Origin: Planctomycetaceae bacterium
Lineage (GTDB): Bacteria; Planctomycetota; Planctomycetia; Pirellulales; Pirellulaceae
DNA: 17,754 nucleotides
NCBI GenBank assembly: GCA_002702965.1
Contig: PADE01000032.1
Span: 55,895-73,648 of the forward strand
Reading direction: 5' to 3'
A program made the translations under genes and the position numbers. Under the pieces are notes generated by a model. That model was given only the letters and a program-made list of their open reading frames with translations, ran no database searches and had not been told where the DNA came from. This document shows, in pieces, positions 6,864-12,872 of the stretch; the first letter of the stretch is position 1; every line of letters begins with the position of its first letter.

Positions 6864-7294
6864 CAGACTGCGGCGGTGTAATTTGGCCATTCCGACGTGG
6901 CCCAGGGCAGGTCACGGCATTTTACAGCGGGAAGTTGCTACCTCGATGGAGGCCCGCCGGGTGGGTTTCACTGCGCGGACCGCGCGCGTCTCGTCATGAG
7001 AAGGAGGTGATGCTACAGCGAGTTGGCGGTGCTCCGAAGCTTGTAGCCAATGGGCTGACCTCATTTGTTTACCGCAGTGACTCGCGATACGAAACAGATG
7101 CCGTGTCTCGTCTCGAGATCTGATCCACCTGAAAGGTGCAGGGGCCGCCGGGTTTCGGGAGGAGTCACCAACCCTGGTAGGAAGTGCATCGCGTCCACCC
7201 CGACGCGTCGAGTGGATGCCTGTTCGCCAATCAAGTCAGTCTCACAGGGACCGCAGAGGGGTCTGTTGTCCGCGGTGTTTGAGGGCAAATCAGG
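6864..7294 (+). other. 431-base region upstream of methyltransferase with possible structured leader
   Basis: No convincing full gene. Positions 7001-7011 are AAGGAGGTGAT, an 11-base perfect complement of the canonical 16S rRNA 3' end. An ATG at 7010 opens a 37-codon frame to 7123 (MLQRVGGAPKLVANG...), but it is too close to the core GGAGG to be a normal start. Three hairpins follow: CACCT-GAA-AGGTG (7126-7138), CC-GGGTT pairing with AACCC-(T)-GG (7148-7177), and GCGTCCAC pairing with GTGGATGC around the palindrome CGACGCGTCG (7191-7219). No known riboswitch consensus was recognised. Confidence 0.35.
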
Positions 7295-8341
7295 ATGCCA
7301 AACGAAGAATCTCAGCAGGCGGGTCCGCCTAACGCACAATTGAAAACGTTACAGAGGTTCACCGAGTTGTCCAATCGGACGGCTCTCTACCACTCGCTGC
7401 GTTTGGCCCAGGAGAAAGGGGTCTTTGATGTTTTGCAGTCTGGGCCGTGCTCTGTTGAGGAGTTGGCAGCGGCTTGTGGTACCGGTTGTGAAATGATGGC
7501 GGCGCTGGTGTACCTACTGTGCCACTTGGAAGTTGTCGAACGATACGGCGACGAAGTTGCTCTGGCTGCGGTGATGAGGCTGCGGAGTGAGTTGGATCCC
7601 GATTTCGGCCAGAGCTATTGGGAACGGCTGATCGGCTCGGCGGCATCGGGTGGTTCCGAGCGATCGGATGATGCAGCAGAACAGGCCCGTAATGCGTTTC
7701 GCAATCGCATGTTTGACCGTCAGTGGACAGTGACGCCCTCCGCGCTGGAACTGGTTCGGGTATTAGAAATTGGGACACGCCGCCGCTCGTTGGAACTACT
7801 TGATCTTGGGTGCGGGACCGGGGTTTGGGGATTGACCTTGGTACATCGTGATGTCCAAGGAAAGCTGACGTTGGTCGACCGACCGCGACCGATTGAGACC
7901 GCTATGCGCATGGCGGAGAGTGTTGGAATCGCGGACCGGGTGACTTCTGTCGCGGGTGACTTTCGCGATGTCGAACTCCCTACAGCGCGGTTTGATCTGG
8001 TGCTGTTAGCGAACCACCTGCATCTGGTACCGCCGCGGCAGTGGACGTTCCTGTTGCAACGCATCTGGACGGTGCTGCGACCGCGGGGAGAGATTGCCAT
8101 TGTTGACATTTTTGAAGGGCAGCAGGCAGGTGACCTGACGCGGAACGTATGGGCTGTGGAGTTGTCATTGGAATGTCACGATTTCCGACTTTGCTCGCCG
8201 CGAACTCTACAAGAACAGCTGTCGAACAGTGGCTTCGGAACACCCAGCTATCGTCATCTCGAAGTGCCTCCGCATCTGTTTGGTGTCATGCTGGCGGCAA
8301 AGAAAACAACAACCCGCCTCGACGATAGTCCGCGGCGTTGA
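7295..8341 (+). CDS. SAM-dependent methyltransferase (O-methyltransferase type with N-terminal dimerisation domain)
   Basis: A 348-residue class I methyltransferase. Residues about 15-100 form a winged-helix-like N-terminal domain ('ALYHSLRLAQEKGVFDVLQS', 'SVEELAAACG', 'LLCHLEVVERYGDEVAL') as in caffeic-acid/acetylserotonin-type O-methyltransferases. The SAM-binding domain has motif I 'LLDLGCGTGVWGL' at 168-180, the acidic end of strand 2 at 'TLVDRP' (D195), 'AGDFRDVELP' at 220-229 and 'VLRPRGEIAIVDIFE' at 260-274. GAGGG lies about 9 bases upstream of the ATG. This architecture methylates small hydroxylated or other nucleophilic metabolites in the cytosol; the substrate is not evident. The 431-base upstream gap with hairpins suggests its own promoter. 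The basic C-terminal tail (KKTTTRLDDSPRR) is probably disordered. Confidence 0.9.
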   Translation: MPNEESQQAGPPNAQLKTLQRFTELSNRTALYHSLRLAQEKGVFDVLQSGPCSVEELAAACGTGCEMMAALVYLLCHLEVVERYGDEVALAAVMRLRSELDPDFGQSYWERLIGSAASGGSERSDDAAEQARNAFRNRMFDRQWTVTPSALELVRVLEIGTRRRSLELLDLGCGTGVWGLTLVHRDVQGKLTLVDRPRPIETAMRMAESVGIADRVTSVAGDFRDVELPTARFDLVLLANHLHLVPPRQWTFLLQRIWTVLRPRGEIAIVDIFEGQQAGDLTRNVWAVELSLECHDFRLCSPRTLQEQLSNSGFGTPSYRHLEVPPHLFGVMLAAKKTTTRLDDSPRR

Positions 8342-8511
8342 CTGTTGCTCCAGACATATTTGGTATGCCCCATTGATCCGTGTCACCGGGTGCTATTGGT
8401 TGACGGTGTCTGAGCGACAATATCGACTCCGGCTGTCGCGGTGCTCTCAATGTCATTCGTCTGTCCACGTCAACCTTGCTGATAGGTCCTCAACCGAGTT
8501 GTGATTGTTCT

Positions 8512-9141
8512 GTGCGATCTTTCATCCACCCGTTGTTGCTGATCGGTGCACTGTTGCTGATCCTCGTACTGCCGTTCTTCGCGATCGGTCACCAGTTGGA
8601 GCGGTGGTTTGAAGAGTGGAGTGAAAATCCTCCCGACCGTTATCTGACCGCCGTCACCGTGGTTGGTATTCTCTCGACCGACATCCTGCTCCCAATCCCT
8701 TCCAGTGGCGTCAGCACTTTGGCCGGGTGGCAACTGGGCACTGTGTGGGGGACGCTCGCTTCTTGGATTGGCATGACGCTCAGCGCTGCGGTCGGCTTTG
8801 CGCTGGCTTTGTCGTGTGGTTCCTGGTTCACTAGGTGGTTTGTGAGAGAGGAAGATTTAGACCGGATGAAAACAACCAGCGATCGACTGGGCCCGTTGTT
8901 CTTGATCGTCATGCGAGGTGTTCCCGTGCTGGCCGAGGCAAGCGTGCTCCTGGTTGGTGTCCATCGCCTGAGTTGGAGGCGTTTCTTACCACCAGTTGTG
9001 CTGAGCAACTTTGTCATTTCACTGGCCTACGCAGCGATGGGCGACATCGCAGGCCATCGACAAGAGGTGACTCTCGGTATCGCCGTCGCGGTTGTATTGC
9101 CCGTCATACTAGGCATCGCTGTGCGCCGTTGGTTGCCGTAA
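8512..9141 (+). CDS. DedA/VTT (TVP38/TMEM64-like) family membrane protein
   Basis: About 209 residues with a hydrophobic N-terminal segment (5-25) and further membrane segments near 45-65, 78-101, 158-177 and 184-205. The VTT/SNARE-associated core is visible as 'DILLPIPSSGVSTLAGWQLG' (57-76), then a glycine-rich segment 'GTLASWIGMTLSAAVGF' (80-96), and 'VMRGVPVLAEASVLLVGV' (133-150) with the conserved Arg-x-x-Pro. These proteins act in the inner membrane as phospholipid or undecaprenyl-phosphate flippases/transporters, or in membrane homeostasis. I chose GTG at 8512 because the protein then begins at the first membrane segment; a TTG at 8476 in frame is an alternative, and neither has a clear ribosome site. 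It is followed 24 bases later by the MFS gene and is likely the first gene of a three-gene operon. Confidence 0.8.
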   Translation: MRSFIHPLLLIGALLLILVLPFFAIGHQLERWFEEWSENPPDRYLTAVTVVGILSTDILLPIPSSGVSTLAGWQLGTVWGTLASWIGMTLSAAVGFALALSCGSWFTRWFVREEDLDRMKTTSDRLGPLFLIVMRGVPVLAEASVLLVGVHRLSWRRFLPPVVLSNFVISLAYAAMGDIAGHRQEVTLGIAVAVVLPVILGIAVRRWLP

Positions 9142-9165
9142 CGGTGATTGGGGATTGATCTGCGA

Positions 9166-10464
9166 ATGCGCCATGCTCAGTTCCGCTTGATTTTGCTGAT
9201 TTGCTGCGCACATGCTCTAGTCCACGTCTATGAGCTGTCGTTGCCGAGCGTTGAGCAACAGATTGCCGAGGAATATTACGAGGGTGACGCGGTCCGTGGA
9301 AAATTACTGACCGGGCAGATGTCGAACAGTTGGCGTGTTACCTGGGGATTCGGTGCACTGGCGGCTGGATGGCTGGTTGATCGCTACGGAAGCCGGCTGA
9401 TGTTGGCAGTTTACCTTTTGGGTTGCGGTGCCCTGTGCATCGCGGTCGGTTGGTGTCAGACGACCGGTGCGCTGTTTGTGGTGATGGTGATGATGGGGGC
9501 GCTGGCGAGCATTTATCATCCCGCCGGGCTGGCTTTGATCTCGCAGACAGCGAGCGCGGACGATCGGTCCAGGGCATTGGGCATGCACGGTGTTTTCGGG
9601 TCTTTGGGGATCGGTTTCGCACCGTTTGCCGCCGCGTTAATTCTGGACGCGGGAATGGGATGGAGAGTCGTCTATTGGTGGATTTCGGTGCCTGGTGTGT
9701 TGCTGGGGCTGGTGTTTGTATGGGTTGCTTGGCGACAACGCTCTGCGCCGACTGCGGCCGTCGTAGCTGCGTCGCTGCCGCCGAGCGAACCTCGTTGGCG
9801 GTCGTTCTTGACATTGACCGTGGTGGCGATGTTGCAGGGGTTTGTCTACGCCGCGGTGTTTAGTTTTCTGCCCCGTTACCTCAGTGAAGCTCCGGCGATC
9901 TACGACGTTCAGGAAATCTCGGATCGGAATCAGGTGGCGCAAACGGACGATCTGGTGCAAGGTGAGATGCAACCGCGCACGTCGACGGGTATGTGGTGGG
10001 CCATGCCGGTATTGCTGAGTGGCTGTATGGGGCAGTTCTTGGCGGGGCGGTGGGCTCGCACAGCATGGTTGGAAAAGCAGCTTGTGGCTGTGATTCTGCT
10101 TACCATTCCGTTCTTGTTGTGGATGAGTGCTGCCAACGGCATGATCCGCGTTTGGGCTGCAGCGGGATTTGCCCTCGTACATTTTATGCATCAACCGATC
10201 TACAACAGCCTCATCGCTCAGTACACGCCGCCCGAGCGACGGAGTATCTGTTACGGATTCAGCTTTGCGTCGGGTTTGGGGTTGGGGAGCGTGGGGGCCC
10301 TGTTTGCCGGCGTGAGTCGAAGTGACTTCGTCACCTATCTTACGTTGGCGGCCGTGGCGGGCTTCGCTGCGATGGTAGGGTTGGTACTCGTCCGTCAAAA
10401 CCGTCATTACGATTCCCCGTTCCTGACGGAATCCAACGACAGACCGTTTGGCGAATCGGTCTAG
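9166..10464 (+). CDS. Major facilitator superfamily transporter (fosmidomycin-resistance-like)
   Basis: A 432-residue inner-membrane transporter with about 12 hydrophobic segments. Seen: first helix with 'AHALVHVYELSLPS' (15-28), MFS signature A 'GWLVDRYGSRLML' at 68-80 after helix 2, and 'GALASIYHPAGLALIS' (111-126), typical of the FSR (fosmidomycin resistance) group of drug or metabolite exporters. A polar stretch of about 35 residues (about 241-275, 'APAIYDVQEISDRN', 'DLVQGEMQPRTS') is inserted between the first two helices of the second half and is probably on the outer face. Start is ATG at 9166 with GGGGA about 11 bases upstream; an in-frame TTG at 9148 is less likely. It lies 24 bases after the DedA-like gene and 2 bases before the Nudix gene, so it is co-transcribed with them. 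Substrate unknown. Confidence 0.92.
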   Translation: MRHAQFRLILLICCAHALVHVYELSLPSVEQQIAEEYYEGDAVRGKLLTGQMSNSWRVTWGFGALAAGWLVDRYGSRLMLAVYLLGCGALCIAVGWCQTTGALFVVMVMMGALASIYHPAGLALISQTASADDRSRALGMHGVFGSLGIGFAPFAAALILDAGMGWRVVYWWISVPGVLLGLVFVWVAWRQRSAPTAAVVAASLPPSEPRWRSFLTLTVVAMLQGFVYAAVFSFLPRYLSEAPAIYDVQEISDRNQVAQTDDLVQGEMQPRTSTGMWWAMPVLLSGCMGQFLAGRWARTAWLEKQLVAVILLTIPFLLWMSAANGMIRVWAAAGFALVHFMHQPIYNSLIAQYTPPERRSICYGFSFASGLGLGSVGALFAGVSRSDFVTYLTLAAVAGFAAMVGLVLVRQNRHYDSPFLTESNDRPFGESV

Positions 10465-10466
10465 AT

Positions 10467-11195
10467 ATGGTGCCCGAAGAATCCGATTTGAATCCAGCCC
10501 GTCCGTCCCCGGCGATAATGTTGACACGTTTGGACATGTTAGGTGCCGACCTGACGGCGTTACTGAGACGGTCTCTCGCGGGGCCTTTGCCGGGCGTCCG
10601 GGCACATCGACATTACGCACCCGAGTTGGCTTATGGTCGGCATCAAGGTCCCGGTGCGTCCAATGCTCGCCAGGCTGCCGTGTTGACGTTGCTTTATCAG
10701 CGCGACCAGATTTGGCATTTGGTGTTAACCTTGCGACCCGAACATCTTCCCGACCATCCCGGGCAGGTCAGTTTTCCAGGTGGTGCGCTCGAAACGGGCG
10801 AAGCTGCCGAGCAGGGCGCGCTGCGCGAACTGGATGAAGAGTTGGGAGTGGGGGGCGATTGCATCGAATTGGTAGGGCGACTGTCGCCGATTTATGTGTT
10901 CAATAGCAATTTTGAGGTTCAGCCGGTTGTGGGAGTATTGGAGGGGGCACCCCTCTTTCGGCCCAACGCCGGAGAAGTTGCCGAGGTGATTGAGATTCCC
11001 GTTCCTGCGCTTTTGCAGTGTCCACCGCAGCGGACGCGGTGGCGGGTGAAGACGTCGGCCTACTTCGTTGCGCCTACGATCTACTGGAAGCAGCGGAAGG
11101 TCTGGGGCGCGACCTTACTGGTCTTGGGAGAGTTGCTCGAGGTGCTGAGGGAGACTCTGGGTAAAACAGTCTCGCCCGGAATCGCGCGTCGATAA
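10467..11195 (+). CDS. Nudix hydrolase, CoA pyrophosphatase-like
   Basis: A 242-residue protein with a perfect Nudix box (GX5EX7REUXEEXGU) at 106-128: G106, E112, R120, E121, E124, E125, G127. Immediately before it is 'LTLRPEHLPDHPGQVSFPGG' (87-106), which matches the signature of the NudL/coenzyme-A pyrophosphatase subfamily, enzymes that hydrolyse CoA and its thioesters to 3',5'-ADP and 4'-phosphopantetheine. The C-terminal part has 'EVAEVIEIPVPALLQ' and 'YFVAPTIYWKQRKVWGAT', also typical of that group. Start ATG at 10467 is 2 bases after the MFS stop, so translation is probably coupled. CoA turnover would fit an acyl-thioester pathway nearby, but that is inference. Confidence 0.92.
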   Translation: MVPEESDLNPARPSPAIMLTRLDMLGADLTALLRRSLAGPLPGVRAHRHYAPELAYGRHQGPGASNARQAAVLTLLYQRDQIWHLVLTLRPEHLPDHPGQVSFPGGALETGEAAEQGALRELDEELGVGGDCIELVGRLSPIYVFNSNFEVQPVVGVLEGAPLFRPNAGEVAEVIEIPVPALLQCPPQRTRWRVKTSAYFVAPTIYWKQRKVWGATLLVLGELLEVLRETLGKTVSPGIARR

Positions 11196-11225
11196 ACGCC
11201 CTTGGAAGGAGCCGGATGGAATCCG

Positions 11226-11260
11226 AAAAAAAGGCCCGGCCTCGTCGAGAGACCGGACCT
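11226..11260 (-). terminator. Strong minus-strand intrinsic terminator
   Basis: Read on the minus strand, AGGTCCGGTCTC pairs with GAGGCCGGGCCT (12 bp including two U-G wobbles) around a 5-base loop, and seven T follow (11232-11226). On the plus strand the wobbles become C-A mismatches and the downstream U-tract is poor (TCGTTT), so the minus orientation is clearly the better one. It may still help end the plus-strand Nudix transcript. Confidence 0.85.
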
Positions 11261-11301
11261 CGTTTGCTCGCAAAATCATCGATAGGTGATCTTGTCGAGT
11301 G

Positions 11302-11349
11302 GGTGGCTGTTTGATTACAGCCCGCCAGCTGACTCTAAAAACAGCCACC
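11302..11349 (-). repeat. 11-bp perfect inverted repeat (hairpin)
   Basis: GGTGGCTGTTT (plus 11302-11312) and AAACAGCCACC (plus 11339-11349) are perfect complements separated by 26 bases, which contain a further CAGC/GCTG pair. On the minus strand the first arm coincides with the last codons of the micro-ORF. No T-run follows directly. Confidence 0.85.
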
Positions 11350-11379
11350 TAATTGGCTACTACTCGAGACAGATTCCAC
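11335..11379 (-). CDS. Possible 14-residue serine-rich peptide (micro-ORF)
   Basis: GTG start at 11379 with AAAGGAGG ending 6 bases upstream, which is an unusually strong ribosome site for this window, and stop TAG at 11337-11335. The peptide reads MESVSSSSQLGGCF: four serine codons in a row (TCG, AGT, AGT, AGC), and a Gly-Gly-Cys-Phe end. It has no recognisable family. Its last four codons and the stop overlap the first arm of the 11-bp hairpin, as in leader peptides of attenuators, but the following terminator is not followed by a biosynthetic gene. The alternative is that the ribosome site occurs by chance. Confidence 0.35.
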   Translation of the reverse strand: MESVSSSSQLGGCF

Positions 11380-11482
11380 AGACCACCTCCTTTCTACTAA
11401 AGTGACCCCACACTCGGTCGCGGCAGCCAGAGAGAGCGACCACCTGGTGGGCCTCTAGTCCATCGCGCCGCGTTAGCGCGAT

Positions 11483-11816
11483 CCCGATGACGTTATGATT
11501 GGCAGAATTTCAAGAAAGAGCAAGGTGGATGTCCTTTTCGGTCACCCTTGCCAGTTCGATTTGTCTGGGGTTGGGGAAACAAGTAAACAGGTCGCTCGAA
11601 AATATTTGAGGCGGGCACTCTCCGCTGTGAAATGCGGCGGTCCTGCGGTGTTCGAGCCCTCGCCTCCGTTCATCTGCGCAGGCGATGCGGGGGCCGGGGG
11701 GGAACAGCGCTGGTGCGGTCCCGCAGTGTGTCGGTTTGTGATAGACACTCTGTTTGAACAAACCGTCATCCGCTCAGCGAGTTCCCCGCGGTAACGCTTG
11801 CCGTGCGCCGGACCTA
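11483..11816. other. 334-base stretch with no convincing gene
   Basis: A plus-strand frame from 11495 to 11794 is open but has no ribosome site or recognisable content. A 15-base imperfect direct repeat (GCGGTCCTGCGGTGT at 11637-11651, GCGGTCCCGCAGTGT at 11715-11729, two differences) is present. GTTTG-TT-CAAAC near 11753-11764 is a short palindrome. No clear terminator for the cyclase gene is seen immediately after its stop. Confidence 0.4.
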
Positions 11817-12872
11817 TCACCGAATTGCCAACGGTCGCATGGTAAACCCGGCGGTGGATCCGGCGATCTTATTGGTTATCCCGACATAGCAAAATTCGTA
11901 AACTTTGTCTTTAGCCAAGTCTTCCAGGTAATGGAATTCAGCGATGTGAACACCCTGCTCGACCAGGAGATACTTGTGGACTGGAATGAAGGAGTCCGAA
12001 CCCTCGGGCGCGGGGGCGACCTCCAACCCACTCGTGTCGGATCCCACCATGATGGCACCGAATTTCTCGACAAGGTACTTGGCCGTCTGCAACGTGATTC
12101 CCGCCGAGTCGGCGTCGGCCAGCAGCGGGTGATCGCTTCCGTCTTTTCCCCACAGGCTGAGCGTTCCCGTACGAAAGAGAACGATATCGCCAGGGCGCAG
12201 GCGAATGCCTTGAGCTTTGGTCGCGTTATCTACGTCTTTGGGAGAGATGCCATAGTGCGGCGGTAACGTACGAACGCCGTGTAAGCCTGCGATGTCGAGC
12301 ATCACGCCGCGGCCGATCACCGGGGGTATCGTGGTTGCATCACACTTGCGAACTCCGAAGTCGCCGCCCCATTCGGCCTCTTTGTATCCGTTGTACCAGT
12401 GGTGGTCTTTCCCTACGGTGACATGAGCCAAACCATCAATTTGTGTGGCCACGTTGTCATTGATGAACAGCGCACAACTATGCCAGCGTGTGCCACTGGA
12501 GTTGACTTCCGGCGCAATAAAATCGTGGTCTTTCTGCCGTGACGTACCTTCGGGCGTGCGGTAAGTCATGATTTCACCGGGAGAATGGCCGGGCCACTTG
12601 TAGCTGTTTCGGCTGTAGGTGATTCCCAGGTCGTAGACCTGTCCTTGGTCCGCGAGTTGCAGCGCCGCTTTGGTTGTCCCTGCGTTCATCGCGTTGAGGG
12701 CCCCTACTTCGTCATTGGGTCCCCAGATCCAGCCCCAACCGACGTCGCGCTTCCACCCCGCGATCTTTGTGGATGTCTGCTTCTTTCCCTCTGCTTGGGG
12801 ATGGGCAGAGAGCCAGGCGATGACGACCAATGCGGATAGAGCTGCGACGCAACAATCTCGTCTCTTAATCAC
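11817..12872 (-). CDS. Secreted cyclase family protein (kynurenine formamidase-like metal hydrolase)
   Basis: A 351-residue protein with an N-terminal signal peptide (K-R-R start, hydrophobic 'CCVAALSALVVIAWLSA' at 7-23, likely cleaved near 'HPQA-EG'). The mature part matches the cyclase/KynB fold (PF04199), Zn- or Mn-dependent hydrolases of amides and lactones: 'GWGWIWGPNDEVGALNAM' (45-62), the variant metal motif 'NVATQIDGLAHV' (140-151) and 'FIPVHKYLLVEQGVHIAEF' (295-313), with 'LRPGDIVLFRTG' at 225-236. In classical members the metal motif is HxGTHxDxPxH; here N140 and Q144 replace two His, while D146 and H150 remain. The start is GTG at 12872, supported by CAGGAG 8 bases upstream, which lies inside the kinase gene. 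It overlaps the end of that gene by 8 bases. Substrate unknown. Confidence 0.9.
   Translation of the reverse strand: MIKRRDCCVAALSALVVIAWLSAHPQAEGKKQTSTKIAGWKRDVGWGWIWGPNDEVGALNAMNAGTTKAALQLADQGQVYDLGITYSRNSYKWPGHSPGEIMTYRTPEGTSRQKDHDFIAPEVNSSGTRWHSCALFINDNVATQIDGLAHVTVGKDHHWYNGYKEAEWGGDFGVRKCDATTIPPVIGRGVMLDIAGLHGVRTLPPHYGISPKDVDNATKAQGIRLRPGDIVLFRTGTLSLWGKDGSDHPLLADADSAGITLQTAKYLVEKFGAIMVGSDTSGLEVAPAPEGSDSFIPVHKYLLVEQGVHIAEFHYLEDLAKDKVYEFCYVGITNKIAGSTAGFTMRPLAIR

Larger units (their letters stand above)
11226..11482 (-). ncRNA. Candidate structured small RNA or small-peptide transcript
   Basis: In transcription order on the minus strand: hairpin ATCGCGC/GCGCGAT (11482-11462, perfect 7 bp, 7-base loop); CCACC-A-GGTGG (11450-11440); hairpin GGTCGC/GCGACC (11441-11416); ribosome site AAAGGAGG (11393-11386); a 14-codon ORF (11379-11335); an 11-bp perfect hairpin (11349-11302); and the terminator ending at 11226. 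Nothing but this element lies between the ribosome site and the terminator. The 5' end is not defined; I saw no convincing promoter, and the element could also be the long 3' region of the kinase-cyclase transcript. It does not resemble tmRNA, RNase P, SRP or 6S RNA. Confidence 0.4.

Noticed and set aside
6285..6890. 201-codon minus-strand frame opposite the ketosynthase
   Set aside because: The plus-strand gene has a complete catalytic triad here; the antisense product has no recognisable feature.
9637..10620. Long minus-strand open frame (327 codons) opposite the MFS transporter
   Set aside because: The plus strand encodes a clear MFS protein over the same bases; the minus product is Arg/His/Pro-rich with no motif or ribosome site, as expected for an antisense shadow.
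11384..11397. ACCTCCTTTCTA resembles the 3' end of 16S rRNA
   Set aside because: No flanking rRNA sequence is present; on the minus strand the same bases are simply a strong Shine-Dalgarno.
11226..11482. tmRNA, RNase P, SRP or 6S RNA identity for the structured element
   Set aside because: There is no tRNA-like end or CCA, no conserved RNase P P4 or SRP tetraloop motifs, and no long 6S-type open bubble.
11495..11794. Plus-strand 99-codon frame before the cyclase gene
   Set aside because: No ribosome site, atypical composition and overlapping open frames on the other strand; not distinguishable from chance.
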